Assembly: GCF_000586435.1 (NCBI RefSeq)
Contig: NZ_BAWH01000012.1
Coordinates: 28,517 to 92,516, forward strand
Direction of reading: 5' to 3'
Origin: Psychrobacter sp. JCM 18901
GTDB lineage: Bacteria; Pseudomonadota; Gammaproteobacteria; Pseudomonadales; Moraxellaceae
Length of the DNA stretch: 64,000 nucleotides
Under the pieces are notes generated by a model. It searched no databases. It saw nothing but the letters and a program-made list of their open reading frames with translations, and had not been told where the DNA came from. Made by a program: the position numbers and the translations under genes. This document shows positions 42,871-55,232 of the stretch, piece after piece (position 1 is the first letter of the stretch; each line of letters starts with the position of its first letter).

Positions 42871-43030
42871 AAGCGCTAGATATCGTTGTATTCTAGTAGA
42901 TACAGATGGTTTATAATATCGAAAATATAAGTCCACAGATGCTTTGTAGATTATCGTCAGCAGACAAGGTATTATTGAGTCATTACGATAAATTTTTATA
43001 AAAGAATCATTCAAATAAGAGTAACTAAGC

Positions 43031-44206
43031 ATGCAATTATCGATCAATCGAGAATCGTTACTAAAAGCTATCAACTTGATCGCCAAAGCCGCTGATAAAC
43101 GCCACAATATGGTTATATTGGGTAATATCAAGCTACAGCTATCAGATTCTGAGCTTATCTTAACAGCGTCAGATTTAGAGGTAGAGCTGACATCGACATT
43201 GAAATTGCCTGCTGGTGCTTGTGTAGAAGCAGGTACAACGACGCTTCCTGCAACCAAGCTAAAAGATATTTGTAAATCGCTACCTGCCCAAGCGCAAGTT
43301 AATCTAGCAACTCAAGCAAATGAGCGTTGCTTATTAACTAGTGGTAAGAGTCGTTTTACATTAGGGACACTACCAAGCGAAGACTATCCGAGCTTGGGTA
43401 ACCCTGAAAATATCACCCCTCTGACTATTAGCCGTAATCGTCTTACAGATTTGATTCACAAAACACAGTTTGCAATGGCGATTCAAGATGTACGCTACTA
43501 TTTAACAGGTATGTTGTTTGACGTTTCACAGCAGCAACTGACAACGGTAGCAACAGACGGTCATAGATTGGCATTAGCCGTAGTGTTATCAATGTAAGCG
43601 CAGATCTCAATATGCAAGCTATCTTGCCGCGTAAGGCAGTGATTGAGCTTGAGCGTTTAGCTTCTGAGCTTGGTAAAATGTTGGGTGATCAAGACAACGC
43701 AGTTACCCTAAGTTTTGGCCGAGAGTTTTTACAAGTAAGTTTACCATTTGGTGATGTAGATAGTACAGGGCAGGTCAGTCAAGATCTAATGGTAACATTT
43801 ACCGCGCGTTTGATTGATGGTAAGTTCCCTGATTATCGCCGTGTGATGCCGAGCAATACTGATAAGCTGGCTTTATTCAGTCAGGAAAAAAATGACGGAC
43901 GTGTTACGCCGCGTTGCCATTTTGAGTAATGAAAAATCTCGTGGTGTGGTCTTTAATTTTGCTAGCGATGGTATGGTCGAAGTACGTGCTAATAATGCTG
44001 AGCAGGATGAAGCAGTCGAGATGATACAAGCTAAGTATCAAGGTGAGCCAATGGAGTTGTCATTTAATGCTGCTTATCTGCAAGATGTATTAGGCGTCAT
44101 CCAAGGCGATTTGCAAATGCATATGAGTCAATCGAATGCCTCTGTATTGGTCAATCAACTAAATGATGAATTCCATCAGTATGTCATTATGCCAATGCGT
44201 ATATAG
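43031..44206 (+). CDS. dnaN: DNA polymerase III beta clamp DnaN (two compensating frame breaks)
   Basis: DnaN is the ring-shaped sliding clamp. The start MQLSINRESLLKAINLIA and segments MVILGNIKLQLSDSELILTASDLE, TTVATDGHRLALA, and C-terminal MQAILPRKAVIELERL and FHQYVIMPMRI are typical, including the closing PMR motif. One A is missing near 43591 (TCAATG for TCAAATG), and the A run 43886-43892 has seven where six are needed (SQEKMTDVLRRVAIL). The breaks cancel, giving 391 residues. It lies 160 bp after dnaA and 138 bp before recF. Confidence 0.95.
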
Positions 44207-44344
44207 TGAGTTTTTCTTTGGAAATAAACAAAATTGAATAGAACTAGTATGTTTCAAAGGGTTTTGTTTTCAATACTCAGTATTTATTTTTAATAAACTT
44301 TTGACTGCTAAATAAGTAGGCTTTAATGGGCGGCTATCGATACT

Positions 44345-45555
44345 ATGATTGAACGTCTACAAATATCCCATCTTAGAAACCTTACTCAAATTAGTTTAGA
44401 GCCTGCTGCCTGCAACATCATTATCGGTGCAAATGGCAGTGGTAAAACCTCGTTGCTTGAAGCTATATTCTTGTTATCAAGAGGTAAGAGCTTTCGTCAT
44501 CACCAGCCTAAACGTTATATCCAACATCATCAAAATAACACGACTGTTCATGCTAAGCTCAATGATAGTCGTACTTTAGCTATTCAAAAGCAAGCAAATG
44601 CTACGACTATCCTACGTCTCAATCAAACCACTGTTTACAATCAGAGTATCTTAACAGAGCAGCTACCTACGTTACTGATAGATCCATCGACGATGGATAT
44701 GTTGGAGCAGGGAAGTGCGAGCCGTCGACAGCTGCTAGATTGGTTAGTGTTTCACATGAAACAAGGGTTTCATCCACAATGGATGGCTTATCAACGCTCC
44801 TAAAACAGCGCAATAGTTTACTAAAAAGCACACGTCACTTAACTCAGGTACAGCTTGCTGAGCTGAAATCTTGGGATAAGGGACTGAGTAACCATGCTGC
44901 TTTGATTCATCATTATCGCGAGCAAGTATTTACTGAATGGAAGCCTTATTTTGCCAAGAGTATCGTACAGCTATTGCCTTCTTACGCTGAGCAACTGAGC
45001 CTGAGCTATAACGCTGGTTATGACACCAGTGTTGCGCTAGATGTGCAGCTTAATGAGCGGTTAGAGCAGGATTTGCAACTGGGATATACCCGTATAGGCA
45101 ATCATCGTGCTGATATTCATGTGCATTGGCGTTCTGATGAGTCTATAAGCGATCAAACGACAGATGCCAGAACAGCAGCTTCAGCACATGATGTTCAAAC
45201 CAAACTACCAACTTTGAAAGAGCAGGCAGCAAACGTATTGTCTCGCGGTGAAAAGAAACTGCTTATTACCGCACTGCGCCTATCGCAACTACCACTGTTG
45301 CTAAACGATGGAGAGCGCAGTGACTCACTCAATGATGATTTGTCATCGAGAGCGACGCCTGTTGTGCTCCTAGATGATATAACTGCAGAATTGGATAATA
45401 GAGCTATAGGAATACTGCTATCGACCCTAGCTAAACTCCCTTGCCAAATATTTATGACCAGTCTGAAAGACGATATTTTACCTTTAGTTAATGAACTTTG
45501 GTCACAACCAAATGTGTTTCACGTGAAACAAGGTAGGATATCACTTACTGATTAA
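44345..45555 (+). CDS. recF: DNA repair/recombination ATPase RecF (frame broken)
   Basis: RecF is an SMC-like ATPase that helps load RecA at gaps. Walker A is IIGANGSGKTSLLEAIFLLS, and SRGKSFRHHQPKRYI follows. The ABC-type signature is in LSRGEKKLLITALRLSQ and Walker B in PVVLLDDITAELD. One C is missing near 44800 (TCCCTA read as TCCTA), separating the Walker A half from YQRSLKQRNSLLK. Corrected length is 403 residues, including a Ser/Asp-rich insertion before the signature. Two parS sites lie within the gene (44748-44763 and 45515-45530). Confidence 0.94.
44748..44763. promoter_or_regulatory. parS-like site inside recF (15/16)
   Basis: TGTTTCACATGAAACA, one central mismatch, encoding the VFHMKQ stretch of RecF. 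Confidence 0.65.
45515..45530. promoter_or_regulatory. Perfect parS at the 3' end of recF
   Basis: TGTTTCACGTGAAACA, an exact match, encoding VFHVKQ a few residues before the RecF stop. It is about 4 kb right of oriC. Confidence 0.85.
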
Positions 45556-48682
<3,127 letters not shown>

Positions 48683-48709
48683 ATTTGAAACTGGTTACTG
48701 ACAATTTAT

Positions 48710-48745
48710 AAAAATACCGCTTTGATATTCAAGGCGGTATTTTTG
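48710..48745 (+). terminator. gyrB terminator
   Basis: AAAAATACCGC / GCGGTATTTTT stem with an inner AT-rich extension and loop, 28 bp after the gyrB stop; its T tail runs directly into a parS site. Confidence 0.85.
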
Positions 48746-48759
48746 TTTCACGTGAAACT
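48744..48759. promoter_or_regulatory. parS site after gyrB (15/16)
   Basis: TGTTTCACGTGAAACT matches the consensus except for the last base, abutting the gyrB terminator. Confidence 0.75.
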
Positions 48760-48808
48760 CATTTGTTAGCGTTTCTATTACCTAATAATTATAATTTGTG
48801 GGAATCAA

Positions 48809-49432
48809 ATGGTTGAAGTAATTTTACTCGCTATTGCTTTAGCGATGGATGCGTTTGCAGTGTCGATAGGGTTGGGTGCTAAGGCTCAAAAATACAGTCA
48901 TCAATATGTACTGCGCTTGGCTATTTATGCTGCGCTTTACTTTGGTATCGCTCAGGGGATAATGCCTCTTATTGGATACTTATTAGGTGCGGCAATGTTG
49001 GGTTGGCTGGCCGCTGCTGCACCTTGGATTGGCGGTACTATATTGATTGCTCTAGGTGGGAAAATGCTTTATGAAGTGTTTACTGCTGATGAGTCAGATA
49101 CTGACAGTGATGATCTGGACGTCAATGATGATGCTATTAACACTGATGGTGATACAGTAACAGCCACGAGTAAGCATGGACATATCAATCACCGCACTAT
49201 GTTTACGTTAGCGGTTGCAACTAGTATTGATGCAATGGCAGCAGGGTTTACGCTGAATTTATTGGCACTGAATGCGTGGTTAGCTTGCTTAATTATCGCT
49301 GTAGTAACTGCTATATTTGGCTGGATCGGGGTCTATTTGGGACGTCGCTCAGGCACATGGCTAGAGGATAAAGCTGAAGCATTGGGCGGTATCGTGCTTA
49401 TTGCAATTGGTCTAAAAGTGATGTTTTTTTAG
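48809..49432 (+). CDS. mntP: Manganese efflux pump MntP
   Basis: MntP exports Mn2+ across the inner membrane. The 207-residue protein has six membrane helices in two repeated halves. The family motifs [14 protein letters not shown] (first half) and [15 protein letters not shown] (second half) carry the conserved Asp residues, and ALGGKMLYE and [15 protein letters not shown] close each half. A cytoplasmic acidic linker of about 40 residues ([20 protein letters not shown]) between the halves is longer than in E. coli and could bind metal. I see no yybP-ykoY manganese riboswitch in the 126-bp upstream gap, which holds the gyrB terminator and a parS. Confidence 0.9.
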   Translation: MVEVILLAIALAMDAFAVSIGLGAKAQKYSHQYVLRLAIYAALYFGIAQGIMPLIGYLLGAAMLGWLAAAAPWIGGTILIALGGKMLYEVFTADESDTDSDDLDVNDDAINTDGDTVTATSKHGHINHRTMFTLAVATSIDAMAAGFTLNLLALNAWLACLIIAVVTAIFGWIGVYLGRRSGTWLEDKAEALGGIVLIAIGLKVMFF

Positions 49433-49464
49433 CTAATTTATTTAGATTCTTACTGAGTACTCAT

Positions 49465-49503
49465 AAAAAGCACCACTTTGAATATCAAAGTGGTGCTTTT
49501 TTG
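49465..49503 (+). terminator. mntP terminator
   Basis: AAAAAGCACCACTTTG / CAAAGTGGTGCTTTTTT stem with an AATAT loop; the T run leads straight into another parS. Likely bidirectional with convergent rlmF. Confidence 0.88.
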
Positions 49504-49517
49504 TTTCACGTGAAACT
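49502..49517. promoter_or_regulatory. parS site after mntP (15/16)
   Basis: TGTTTCACGTGAAACT, identical to the copy after gyrB, again abutting a terminator. Confidence 0.75.
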
Positions 49518-49541
49518 CGAGTTAGTAATTTTGCTTGATGA

Positions 49542-50579
49542 TTACTCTTCGTCAGTGTCAAAGCGCCAAGCTAGTACGCGAGTGCTTTTCTGACCTTGGC
49601 TCATCTCGATGATACGCATTTGAGCGACGTTTAGCTGCTTTAATAACAATTGCAATGGCTTAACGTTTTCAGATTTTGATACTAAGGTTGTGAACCAACC
49701 AACGTGTTCTGCAAAGCTCTGGCTTTCTTTTGCCATTTTAGTCAAGAACGCAATTTCGCCACCTTCACTCCATAGCTCTTTGTGCTGACCGCCAAAGTTC
49801 AGGTTTTGCGCAGCGTTGCCTGATTTGGTTGAACTGCGGCTGATTTGCTCGCTTTCATTCTTACCACGATGGCGCTGCAAGTTATGTTGCTTTCGGCTAT
49901 TGGCTTCCATCGCTTCTTCTAATGAAGCATGAAACGGAGGGTTACAAACCACGACATCAAAATAGTCTTGACGACCAATGATGTTTTTAAAGATAAATTT
50001 AGGCTCAGGCTGCAGCTTTACTTTGACCGCACTCTTTAGTTTTGGGTTGGCTTCACAAATCAGCGCTGCGGTATTGACCGAGATAGGGTCAATGTCACTT
50101 GCTGTAAAGCGCCAGCCATAGCTCTGACTACCAACGATAGGGTAGATAGCACTGGCACCAGTACCGATATCAAGGGCGTGAATTTCTTTGCCTGTTGGCG
50201 GTGTATTATCAGCATTTACGTGAGTGGTTTGCGCCAGTAAATCCGCGATATAGTGAATATAATCGGCACGTCCAGGAATCGGCGGACATAGATAGCCTTC
50301 AGGAATGTCCCAAAATTTAACCCCGTAATAGTTCGCCAACAGTGCTTTATTCAGCACGCGAACAGCCTGATGATCCGAGAAGTTAATCGTCGACTCACCT
50401 TTAGGATTGGTAATGGTGTGGTCAGCAAGCTCAGGTAAAGCTCGAGTCAATACCGCAAAGTCGTAACGACCTTGGTGCGGGTTGCGTGGGTGCAGCTGAC
50501 CGAGTTTTTTGGCGGTCGCCGGCGATCTGTTTCTGTGTTTACTATTTGCAGGGTTACGGGTCATGGGCTTACTTGTCAT
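49542..50579 (-). CDS. rlmF: 23S rRNA m6A1618 methyltransferase RlmF
   Basis: RlmF adds a methyl group to A1618 of 23S rRNA. The 345-residue protein has the family start [43 protein letters not shown], the SAM-binding [29 protein letters not shown] and the catalytic NPPF in [15 protein letters not shown]. The late [15 protein letters not shown] and C-terminal [13 protein letters not shown] are also typical. The first 25 residues are basic and Asn/Arg-rich and may touch RNA. It is convergent with mntP and shares its terminator. Confidence 0.93.
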   Translation of the reverse strand: MTSKPMTRNPANSKHRNRSPATAKKLGQLHPRNPHQGRYDFAVLTRALPELADHTITNPKGESTINFSDHQAVRVLNKALLANYYGVKFWDIPEGYLCPPIPGRADYIHYIADLLAQTTHVNADNTPPTGKEIHALDIGTGASAIYPIVGSQSYGWRFTASDIDPISVNTAALICEANPKLKSAVKVKLQPEPKFIFKNIIGRQDYFDVVVCNPPFHASLEEAMEANSRKQHNLQRHRGKNESEQISRSSTKSGNAAQNLNFGGQHKELWSEGGEIAFLTKMAKESQSFAEHVGWFTTLVSKSENVKPLQLLLKQLNVAQMRIIEMSQGQKSTRVLAWRFDTDEE

Positions 50580-50666
50580 AATGTCAGGCTACGATATATG
50601 GATATAAGTAACCAGTGTAGCAGATTTCGCAGGTTGCTAATTGTTTATCCGCGCTTTATCGGTCGC

Positions 50667-51441
50667 TTATCGGTGACGCAATATCAAGTTAAGCCCTAAT
50701 ACGATCATCGCAGTACCCAATACACGGTCGATCCAATGCTCAAATCTTTGGAAGCGTCGATGTACCGCAGGGATAGAAAGTAGCATGACGACCGTACTAA
50801 ACCACGCCATCTGTAACACCATCATCCATACACCATAAATAGCCAATTGCCAAAGCGGTATGTCAGGCGACAATACAAGAGTAAAAATAGCTACAAAATA
50901 GACAGGCGCTTTTGGATTAAAAACATTACAAAGGAATCCGCGACGCAACGTAGTAAAGGTAGATTCGCCATTACTAGGCGATTTTTCGATAGTGGTTTCT
51001 TTGGTTGTAGGTGGGGTCTGGCTAGTAAGCGCATCTTGCGAAGTGTGAGTGCTTGAACCTACTTGTGAATCTGCTTTTTCTAAAGCATGTGTTTTTTTCT
51101 AAAAGATGAGCTGTTTCTAAATCTGCTGGTTTTTTAGGTTTAGCTTGGATACCTTGCCAACCTAAATAAATCAGATAGCCGCCACCCAACCATTTGATAG
51201 TAGTCAATAATGGCTGTGAATGAGCAATGACAGTCGCCAGTCCTAATACAGAATAGATAATATGGACGGCAAGACCCAAGGTAATACCGAGACTACAAAT
51301 CAAACCTGTGCGTCGGCCTTTTGCTAATGTCTGCTGCGAGACTAAGACAAAATCAGGGCCAGGTGAGGCCGCAGCCAATAGATGTACGCTAGTGATGAGT
51401 AAAAAAACCGTGCCAAAATTCCATAAAATACTCTGAACCAT
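50667..51441 (-). CDS. LysE/RhtB family amino-acid exporter (frame broken)
   Basis: A predicted inner-membrane amino-acid (or homoserine-lactone) exporter with about six membrane helices. I start it at 51441 (MVQSILWNFGTVFLLI); the open frame to 51516 adds non-family sequence. The RhtB hallmark SPGPDFVLVSQQTLAKGRR and GLICSLGITLGLAVHIIYSVLGL are followed by WLGGGYLIYLGWQGIQA, a long hydrophilic loop of about 50 residues, and RRGFLCNVFNPKAPVYFVAIFTLV. The plus-strand run 51092-51098 has seven T's where six are needed, breaking the frame in the loop (LLEKTHALEKADSQ). Corrected length is 257 residues; the loop is unusually long and Thr/Ser-rich. Substrate unknown. Confidence 0.85.
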
Positions 51442-51653
51442 ATTTAGACCTGCAACATAGTTGCACTTATCGTAAATGAGGTCAACTTTTATCGATTTTT
51501 GCACTATGCGAGTCATCTCTATTGCTTGTGTTATAGAACAAGGGTGTCTATATTAAAGGTGACTTCTCACTCAATCTCTACCGATAAATTATTGAGATTC
51601 GACTATATAACCACTCATTATATGCCAATGATTACTTTAACAAGGATGGAACC

Positions 51654-52454
51654 ATGACTACGGATAGTAACGCCACAGAGAACCGCATCACTTATAACAC
51701 GCAAGGCCATGTTTGCCTTGTCGGGCTAAATCGTGCCAATAAACGCAACGCCTTTGACAGTCATATGATTGGTCAGTTATCTGACGCGATGACACGCTAC
51801 GAGCAAGATGACAATTTACGCTGTGCGCTGATATTTGCGCATGGTGATCATTTTACTGCTGGGCTGGATTTGGTAGAGCTACAAGACAAGCTAAACGATG
51901 GTGTGTTTGAGTTTAATGACGATCAAATCGATCCATGGGGCATCAGTGGAAAGCTGCGTACCAAACCCGTGGTCGTCGCGGTGAAAGGTACTTGCTTCAC
52001 TGTGGCTATCGAGCTGATGCTAAACAGTGATGTGGTCATCGCTAGTGATAACTGTAACTTTGCACAAATGGAAGTACAGCGCGGCATCATGCCATTTGGT
52101 GGGGCAACGGTACGCTTTGTCGCAGCGGCAGGCTGGCAAAAAGCCATGCCGTATCTGCTTACTGGTAAAGCATTTGATGCGCAAACGGCAGATAGACTGA
52201 ATCTGGTCAGTGAAGTGGTAGCAAACGGCACTGAATATGAGCGTGCATTGACGCTGGCACAAGAGATCTGTAAAGCTGCGCCTTTGGGTGTGAGAGGGGC
52301 ATTGTCTTCAGCACAAGATGCCAGCCGTAATGGTGCAGCAACGGCATTGGCCAATATCCATAGCTATCTGCCGCCGCTGTTTCATTCAGAAGATGCAAAA
52401 GAAGGTGTAATGGCGATGGTTGAGAGACGTGAGGCTGAGTTTAAGGGGCGTTAA
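51654..52454 (+). CDS. Enoyl-CoA hydratase/isomerase (crotonase) family protein
   Basis: A 266-residue crotonase-fold protein acting on acyl-CoA thioesters. The oxyanion-hole stretch ALIFAHGDHFTAGLDLVEL and the second NH-donor region VVAVKGTCFTVAIELMLNSDVVIAS are clear, as is FGGATVRFVAAAGWQKAMPYLLTG. In place of the hydratase Glu pair there is TCFTVAIEL and RGIMPFGG, so a hydration role is not certain; isomerase or hydrolase activity is equally possible. AAGGATGGAACC precedes the ATG. It appears to be a single-gene unit followed by a terminator. Confidence 0.85.
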   Translation: MTTDSNATENRITYNTQGHVCLVGLNRANKRNAFDSHMIGQLSDAMTRYEQDDNLRCALIFAHGDHFTAGLDLVELQDKLNDGVFEFNDDQIDPWGISGKLRTKPVVVAVKGTCFTVAIELMLNSDVVIASDNCNFAQMEVQRGIMPFGGATVRFVAAAGWQKAMPYLLTGKAFDAQTADRLNLVSEVVANGTEYERALTLAQEICKAAPLGVRGALSSAQDASRNGAATALANIHSYLPPLFHSEDAKEGVMAMVERREAEFKGR

Positions 52455-52562
52455 TACTAGTATGGTTTAAGAGTGTTTCTCATACGCAAAAGATAAAAGG
52501 ACGATATGTGCACTTACCTTTTAAACTTCCGTAAAAATCCTATTTAATCAAACATACCAACC

Positions 52563-52594
52563 AAAAAAAACCTCGCAATTGCGAGGTTTTTTTC
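52563..52594. terminator. Bidirectional terminator after crotonase gene
   Basis: AAAAAACCTCGCAATTGCGAGGTTTTTT is a perfect palindrome with T runs on both strands, between the crotonase gene and the convergent YadA-head gene. Confidence 0.9.
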
Positions 52595-52667
52595 ATTTTA
52601 TCGAGTATTACTGACTTATCTAGCATGGCTGGTTATAGCTATACCAGTGTTATTGGCTCAACTATAA

Positions 52668-53486
52668 TTATTTAGCTTTTTGGTAGTAATCAACCATCAT
52701 CGTACCTAAAGTGCCGTTATCATCGATCGTGACGATTCTGACTGTACCTGATTGTGCTGCGGTACTCGACTGCACTTGTCCAGCGTTACCTAGGACGACT
52801 TGATTGTCTTTAGACGCCTTTGCCTCATTACCGATAGCGATACTGTTCATGCCGCCTGCCATAGATTTATTACCAACCGCGACTGAAGTTGCGCCTTGTG
52901 CCATAGCTGCTTCACCGACAGCGGTAGAGCGCATACCGCTTGCATTGGCTAGATGACCAAACGCTTGTGCGCGTTCAGCAGTGGCTTTTGACTGCCAACC
53001 GATAGACGTTGAGCCTAGACCAGCGGCATTGGCTTCACCGCCAACGGCAGTGGCTGAGTTGAGACCTGCATTGGCTTTATTACCGACAGCAACCGTATCA
53101 TTATTGCCACCTGCCATAGCTGCTTCACCGACAGCGGTAGAGCGTACACCGCTCGCATTGGCTAGATGACCAAAAGCTTGCGCACGTTCGGCAGTGGCTT
53201 TTGATTGCCAACCGATAGAGGTTGAGCCTAGACCAGCAGCGTTGGCTTGACCGCCAACGGCAGTAGCTGAGTTTAGACCTGCATTGGCCTGACTACCGAT
53301 GGCAACGGTATCATTGGTGCCGCTAGTTGTGGCAGCGTTGCCGAGAGTGATGGCGGTGCTGCTAGCTGAGTTTGCAGTCTGATGGTCAGTTCCTGTTGCC
53401 ATAGCAGTGCAAGAAGCAGTTGCGGCAATGGCAAAGGTGAGCGCACTAATCTTTAGTACTGATTTCGGTAAAAAGTCCATTTTCAT
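52668..53486 (-). CDS. Orphan YadA-type head-repeat protein without membrane anchor
   Basis: A 272-residue exported protein made almost entirely of trimeric-autotransporter head repeats. A signal peptide (LKISALTFAIAATASCTAMA) is followed by 14-residue repeats of the kind NSATAVGGQANAAGLGSTSIG and RSTAVGEAAMA, then a short tail (QSGTVRIVTIDDNGTLGTMM). There is no coiled-coil stalk and no C-terminal YadA barrel, so it cannot anchor like a true trimeric autotransporter. A Cys just after the hydrophobic core could be a lipobox (TASC), but the -3 residue is not canonical. The head contains a near-exact tandem duplication of 71 residues. No partner translocator is encoded nearby. Confidence 0.75.
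   Translation of the reverse strand: MKMDFLPKSVLKISALTFAIAATASCTAMATGTDHQTANSASSTAITLGNAATTSGTNDTVAIGSQANAGLNSATAVGGQANAAGLGSTSIGWQSKATAERAQAFGHLANASGVRSTAVGEAAMAGGNNDTVAVGNKANAGLNSATAVGGEANAAGLGSTSIGWQSKATAERAQAFGHLANASGMRSTAVGEAAMAQGATSVAVGNKSMAGGMNSIAIGNEAKASKDNQVVLGNAGQVQSSTAAQSGTVRIVTIDDNGTLGTMMVDYYQKAK
52895..53320. repeat. Two tandem 213-bp repeats in the YadA-head gene
   Basis: Positions 52895-53107 and 53108-53320 are tandem copies in register (71 codons each), differing by a limited number of mostly silent changes. Each encodes one full set of head repeats including IGWQSKATAERAQAFGHLA. Confidence 0.8.
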
Positions 53487-53853
53487 TCTTCATTCCTTTT
53501 TGTTAGCCTTGATGGCTTATTAGATAGTTTGGGTAGATGTTGATAGATTATAATCATGGCGACATCAGCGCACTTTGGCATAAATAACTTTATGATAGAT
53601 AGAGTCTGAAACCTTAATGTAGCATTAATTTTTAATCATTATTAAAATAATGTTCACTTTATATCTTTGAAGGTTATTTAAGCCGATAAATGGATAATTA
53701 AGGTCTAAAAACACTTTAATTTTTTTGTGTAAAATTGAATGCGCCTTAATCTACTAGAGCGGATAGCGTAGCGTATATTGATAATACAATGCATATATTG
53801 CGCTGTATTTTTGACGTTCCAAACCATTATTATTCCAAATAAGAAGAGTACCA
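53487..53853. other. Divergent intergenic region before patB-like gene
   Basis: 367 bp, AT-rich, between two divergent genes. It contains AAGAAGAG before the ATG at 53854 as a ribosome-binding site; no operator or hairpin is convincing. Confidence 0.35.
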
Positions 53854-55011
53854 ATGCAATATAACTTTGATGAAATAATCGACAGACGCGATACCGGCTC
53901 ACTCAAGTGGCACTATAGCGATGACACAATTGCGCTATGGGTGGCGGACATGGATTTTAAGGCTGCCGCACCGATATTAAGCGCGGTTGAGCAAGTCGTG
54001 CAGCATAGCATCTTGGGTTATACCAAGCCTACTGATGCCTTATACAACTCGATTATTAACTGGCATGGCAGTCGTTATGACTTGCAGTTAGAGAAGCAAA
54101 ATATCTTGTTTTCCCCTGGTGTCGTGCCAAGCCTAGCGCTGATGATGAATGTCTTTACCAAGGTAGGCGAGGCGGTAATGGTCAACGATCCTATTTATAC
54201 ACCCTTTATGAGCAAGGTTGAGCAAAATGGTCGCAAGCTTGTACTCTCTGCATTAAAGGAAGTCGAAGGTAAATATCATCTGGAATTAGCTGATATCGAA
54301 GCCAAGATAATCGAGCATGAGGTTAAGCTTTATCTACTGTGCAATCCGCACAATCCTGGCGGGCGTGTATGGACGAGGGACGAACTAAAAACGCTACTGG
54401 CCATTTGCAAAAAGCACAACGTGGCGATTGTTAGTGACGAGATTCATCAAGATTTGACCTTGACTGGTCATACATTTACGCCATTTCTGACGCTGACAGA
54501 AGGCTATGAGCACAACGTAGTCAGCCTGACTTCGATGACCAAAACCTTTAACATCGCTGGTATCAAAGGCTCGATGATATTTGCTAAAGATAAGGCGCTA
54601 ATCAAAAAAATCAGTCAGCAGCAGCAATTAAATGATGAGTACGAGCTGAACCTATTTGCGTATACAGCCATGCGTAGTGCTTACGAGCACGGCGGTGAAT
54701 GGCTAGAGCAGGCGCTTAGTTATATCGAAGCCAACATTAAATTGACGGTGCAGTTTTTAAATGAGCATTTGCCTGATATTAAAATCATGCGCCCAGAAGC
54801 ATCGTACCTAATTTGGCTAGATTGTTCAGCATATAGTCAAGACGATCAGATGCTCTATGATGCGCTTACAGCTGCTAAAGTTGAGCTAAACGCTGGCATT
54901 AAATATGGCGAGGAAGGACATTTAAAGATGCGTTTGAATGTGGCTTGTCCTAAAGAAATATTGATAGAAGGGTTGAATCGCATTCATGCAGCGTTGGGTG
55001 ATATTACGTAG
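53854..55011 (+). CDS. PatB/MalY-type PLP C-S lyase (cystathionine beta-lyase)
   Basis: A 385-residue fold-type I PLP enzyme of the MalY/PatB group, which cleaves C-S bonds in cystathionine or cysteine conjugates. Typical segments are DRRDTGSLKWH, LWVADMDFKAAAPIL, GVVPSLALMMNVF, LLCNPHNPGGRVW, VSDEIHQDLTLTGHTF, and the Schiff-base lysine in SMTKTFNIAGIKGS, with the substrate-binding Arg in LKMRLNVACP. The N-terminal WHY and WVADMDF signature separates it from ordinary aminotransferases. No MalT-type regulator is nearby. An intact A7 run at 54604-54610 here is in frame. Confidence 0.88.
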   Translation: MQYNFDEIIDRRDTGSLKWHYSDDTIALWVADMDFKAAAPILSAVEQVVQHSILGYTKPTDALYNSIINWHGSRYDLQLEKQNILFSPGVVPSLALMMNVFTKVGEAVMVNDPIYTPFMSKVEQNGRKLVLSALKEVEGKYHLELADIEAKIIEHEVKLYLLCNPHNPGGRVWTRDELKTLLAICKKHNVAIVSDEIHQDLTLTGHTFTPFLTLTEGYEHNVVSLTSMTKTFNIAGIKGSMIFAKDKALIKKISQQQQLNDEYELNLFAYTAMRSAYEHGGEWLEQALSYIEANIKLTVQFLNEHLPDIKIMRPEASYLIWLDCSAYSQDDQMLYDALTAAKVELNAGIKYGEEGHLKMRLNVACPKEILIEGLNRIHAALGDIT

Positions 55012-55232
55012 TAAACCTAGTAAATGGCTGATGAATAGAGAAGAAGATAGTTTGCTCGTAATTGGGTTTGCTATCTACTCTTTGCTTATTTTTGTCATTA
55101 CTTAGAGAGTAATTATATAAATTGAGGGTATGCGCGAATAATAATCGTGAATAATTAACCATCTAATAGCCAATAGAGGGCGTAAACTTGTTAAAATAGG
55201 GCACCAATTTATCTATTGATGGATATCGATTT

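Noticed and set aside
48683..48808. Manganese riboswitch upstream of mntP
   Set aside because: The 126 bp are filled by the gyrB terminator and a parS site; no yybP-ykoY-like structure fits.
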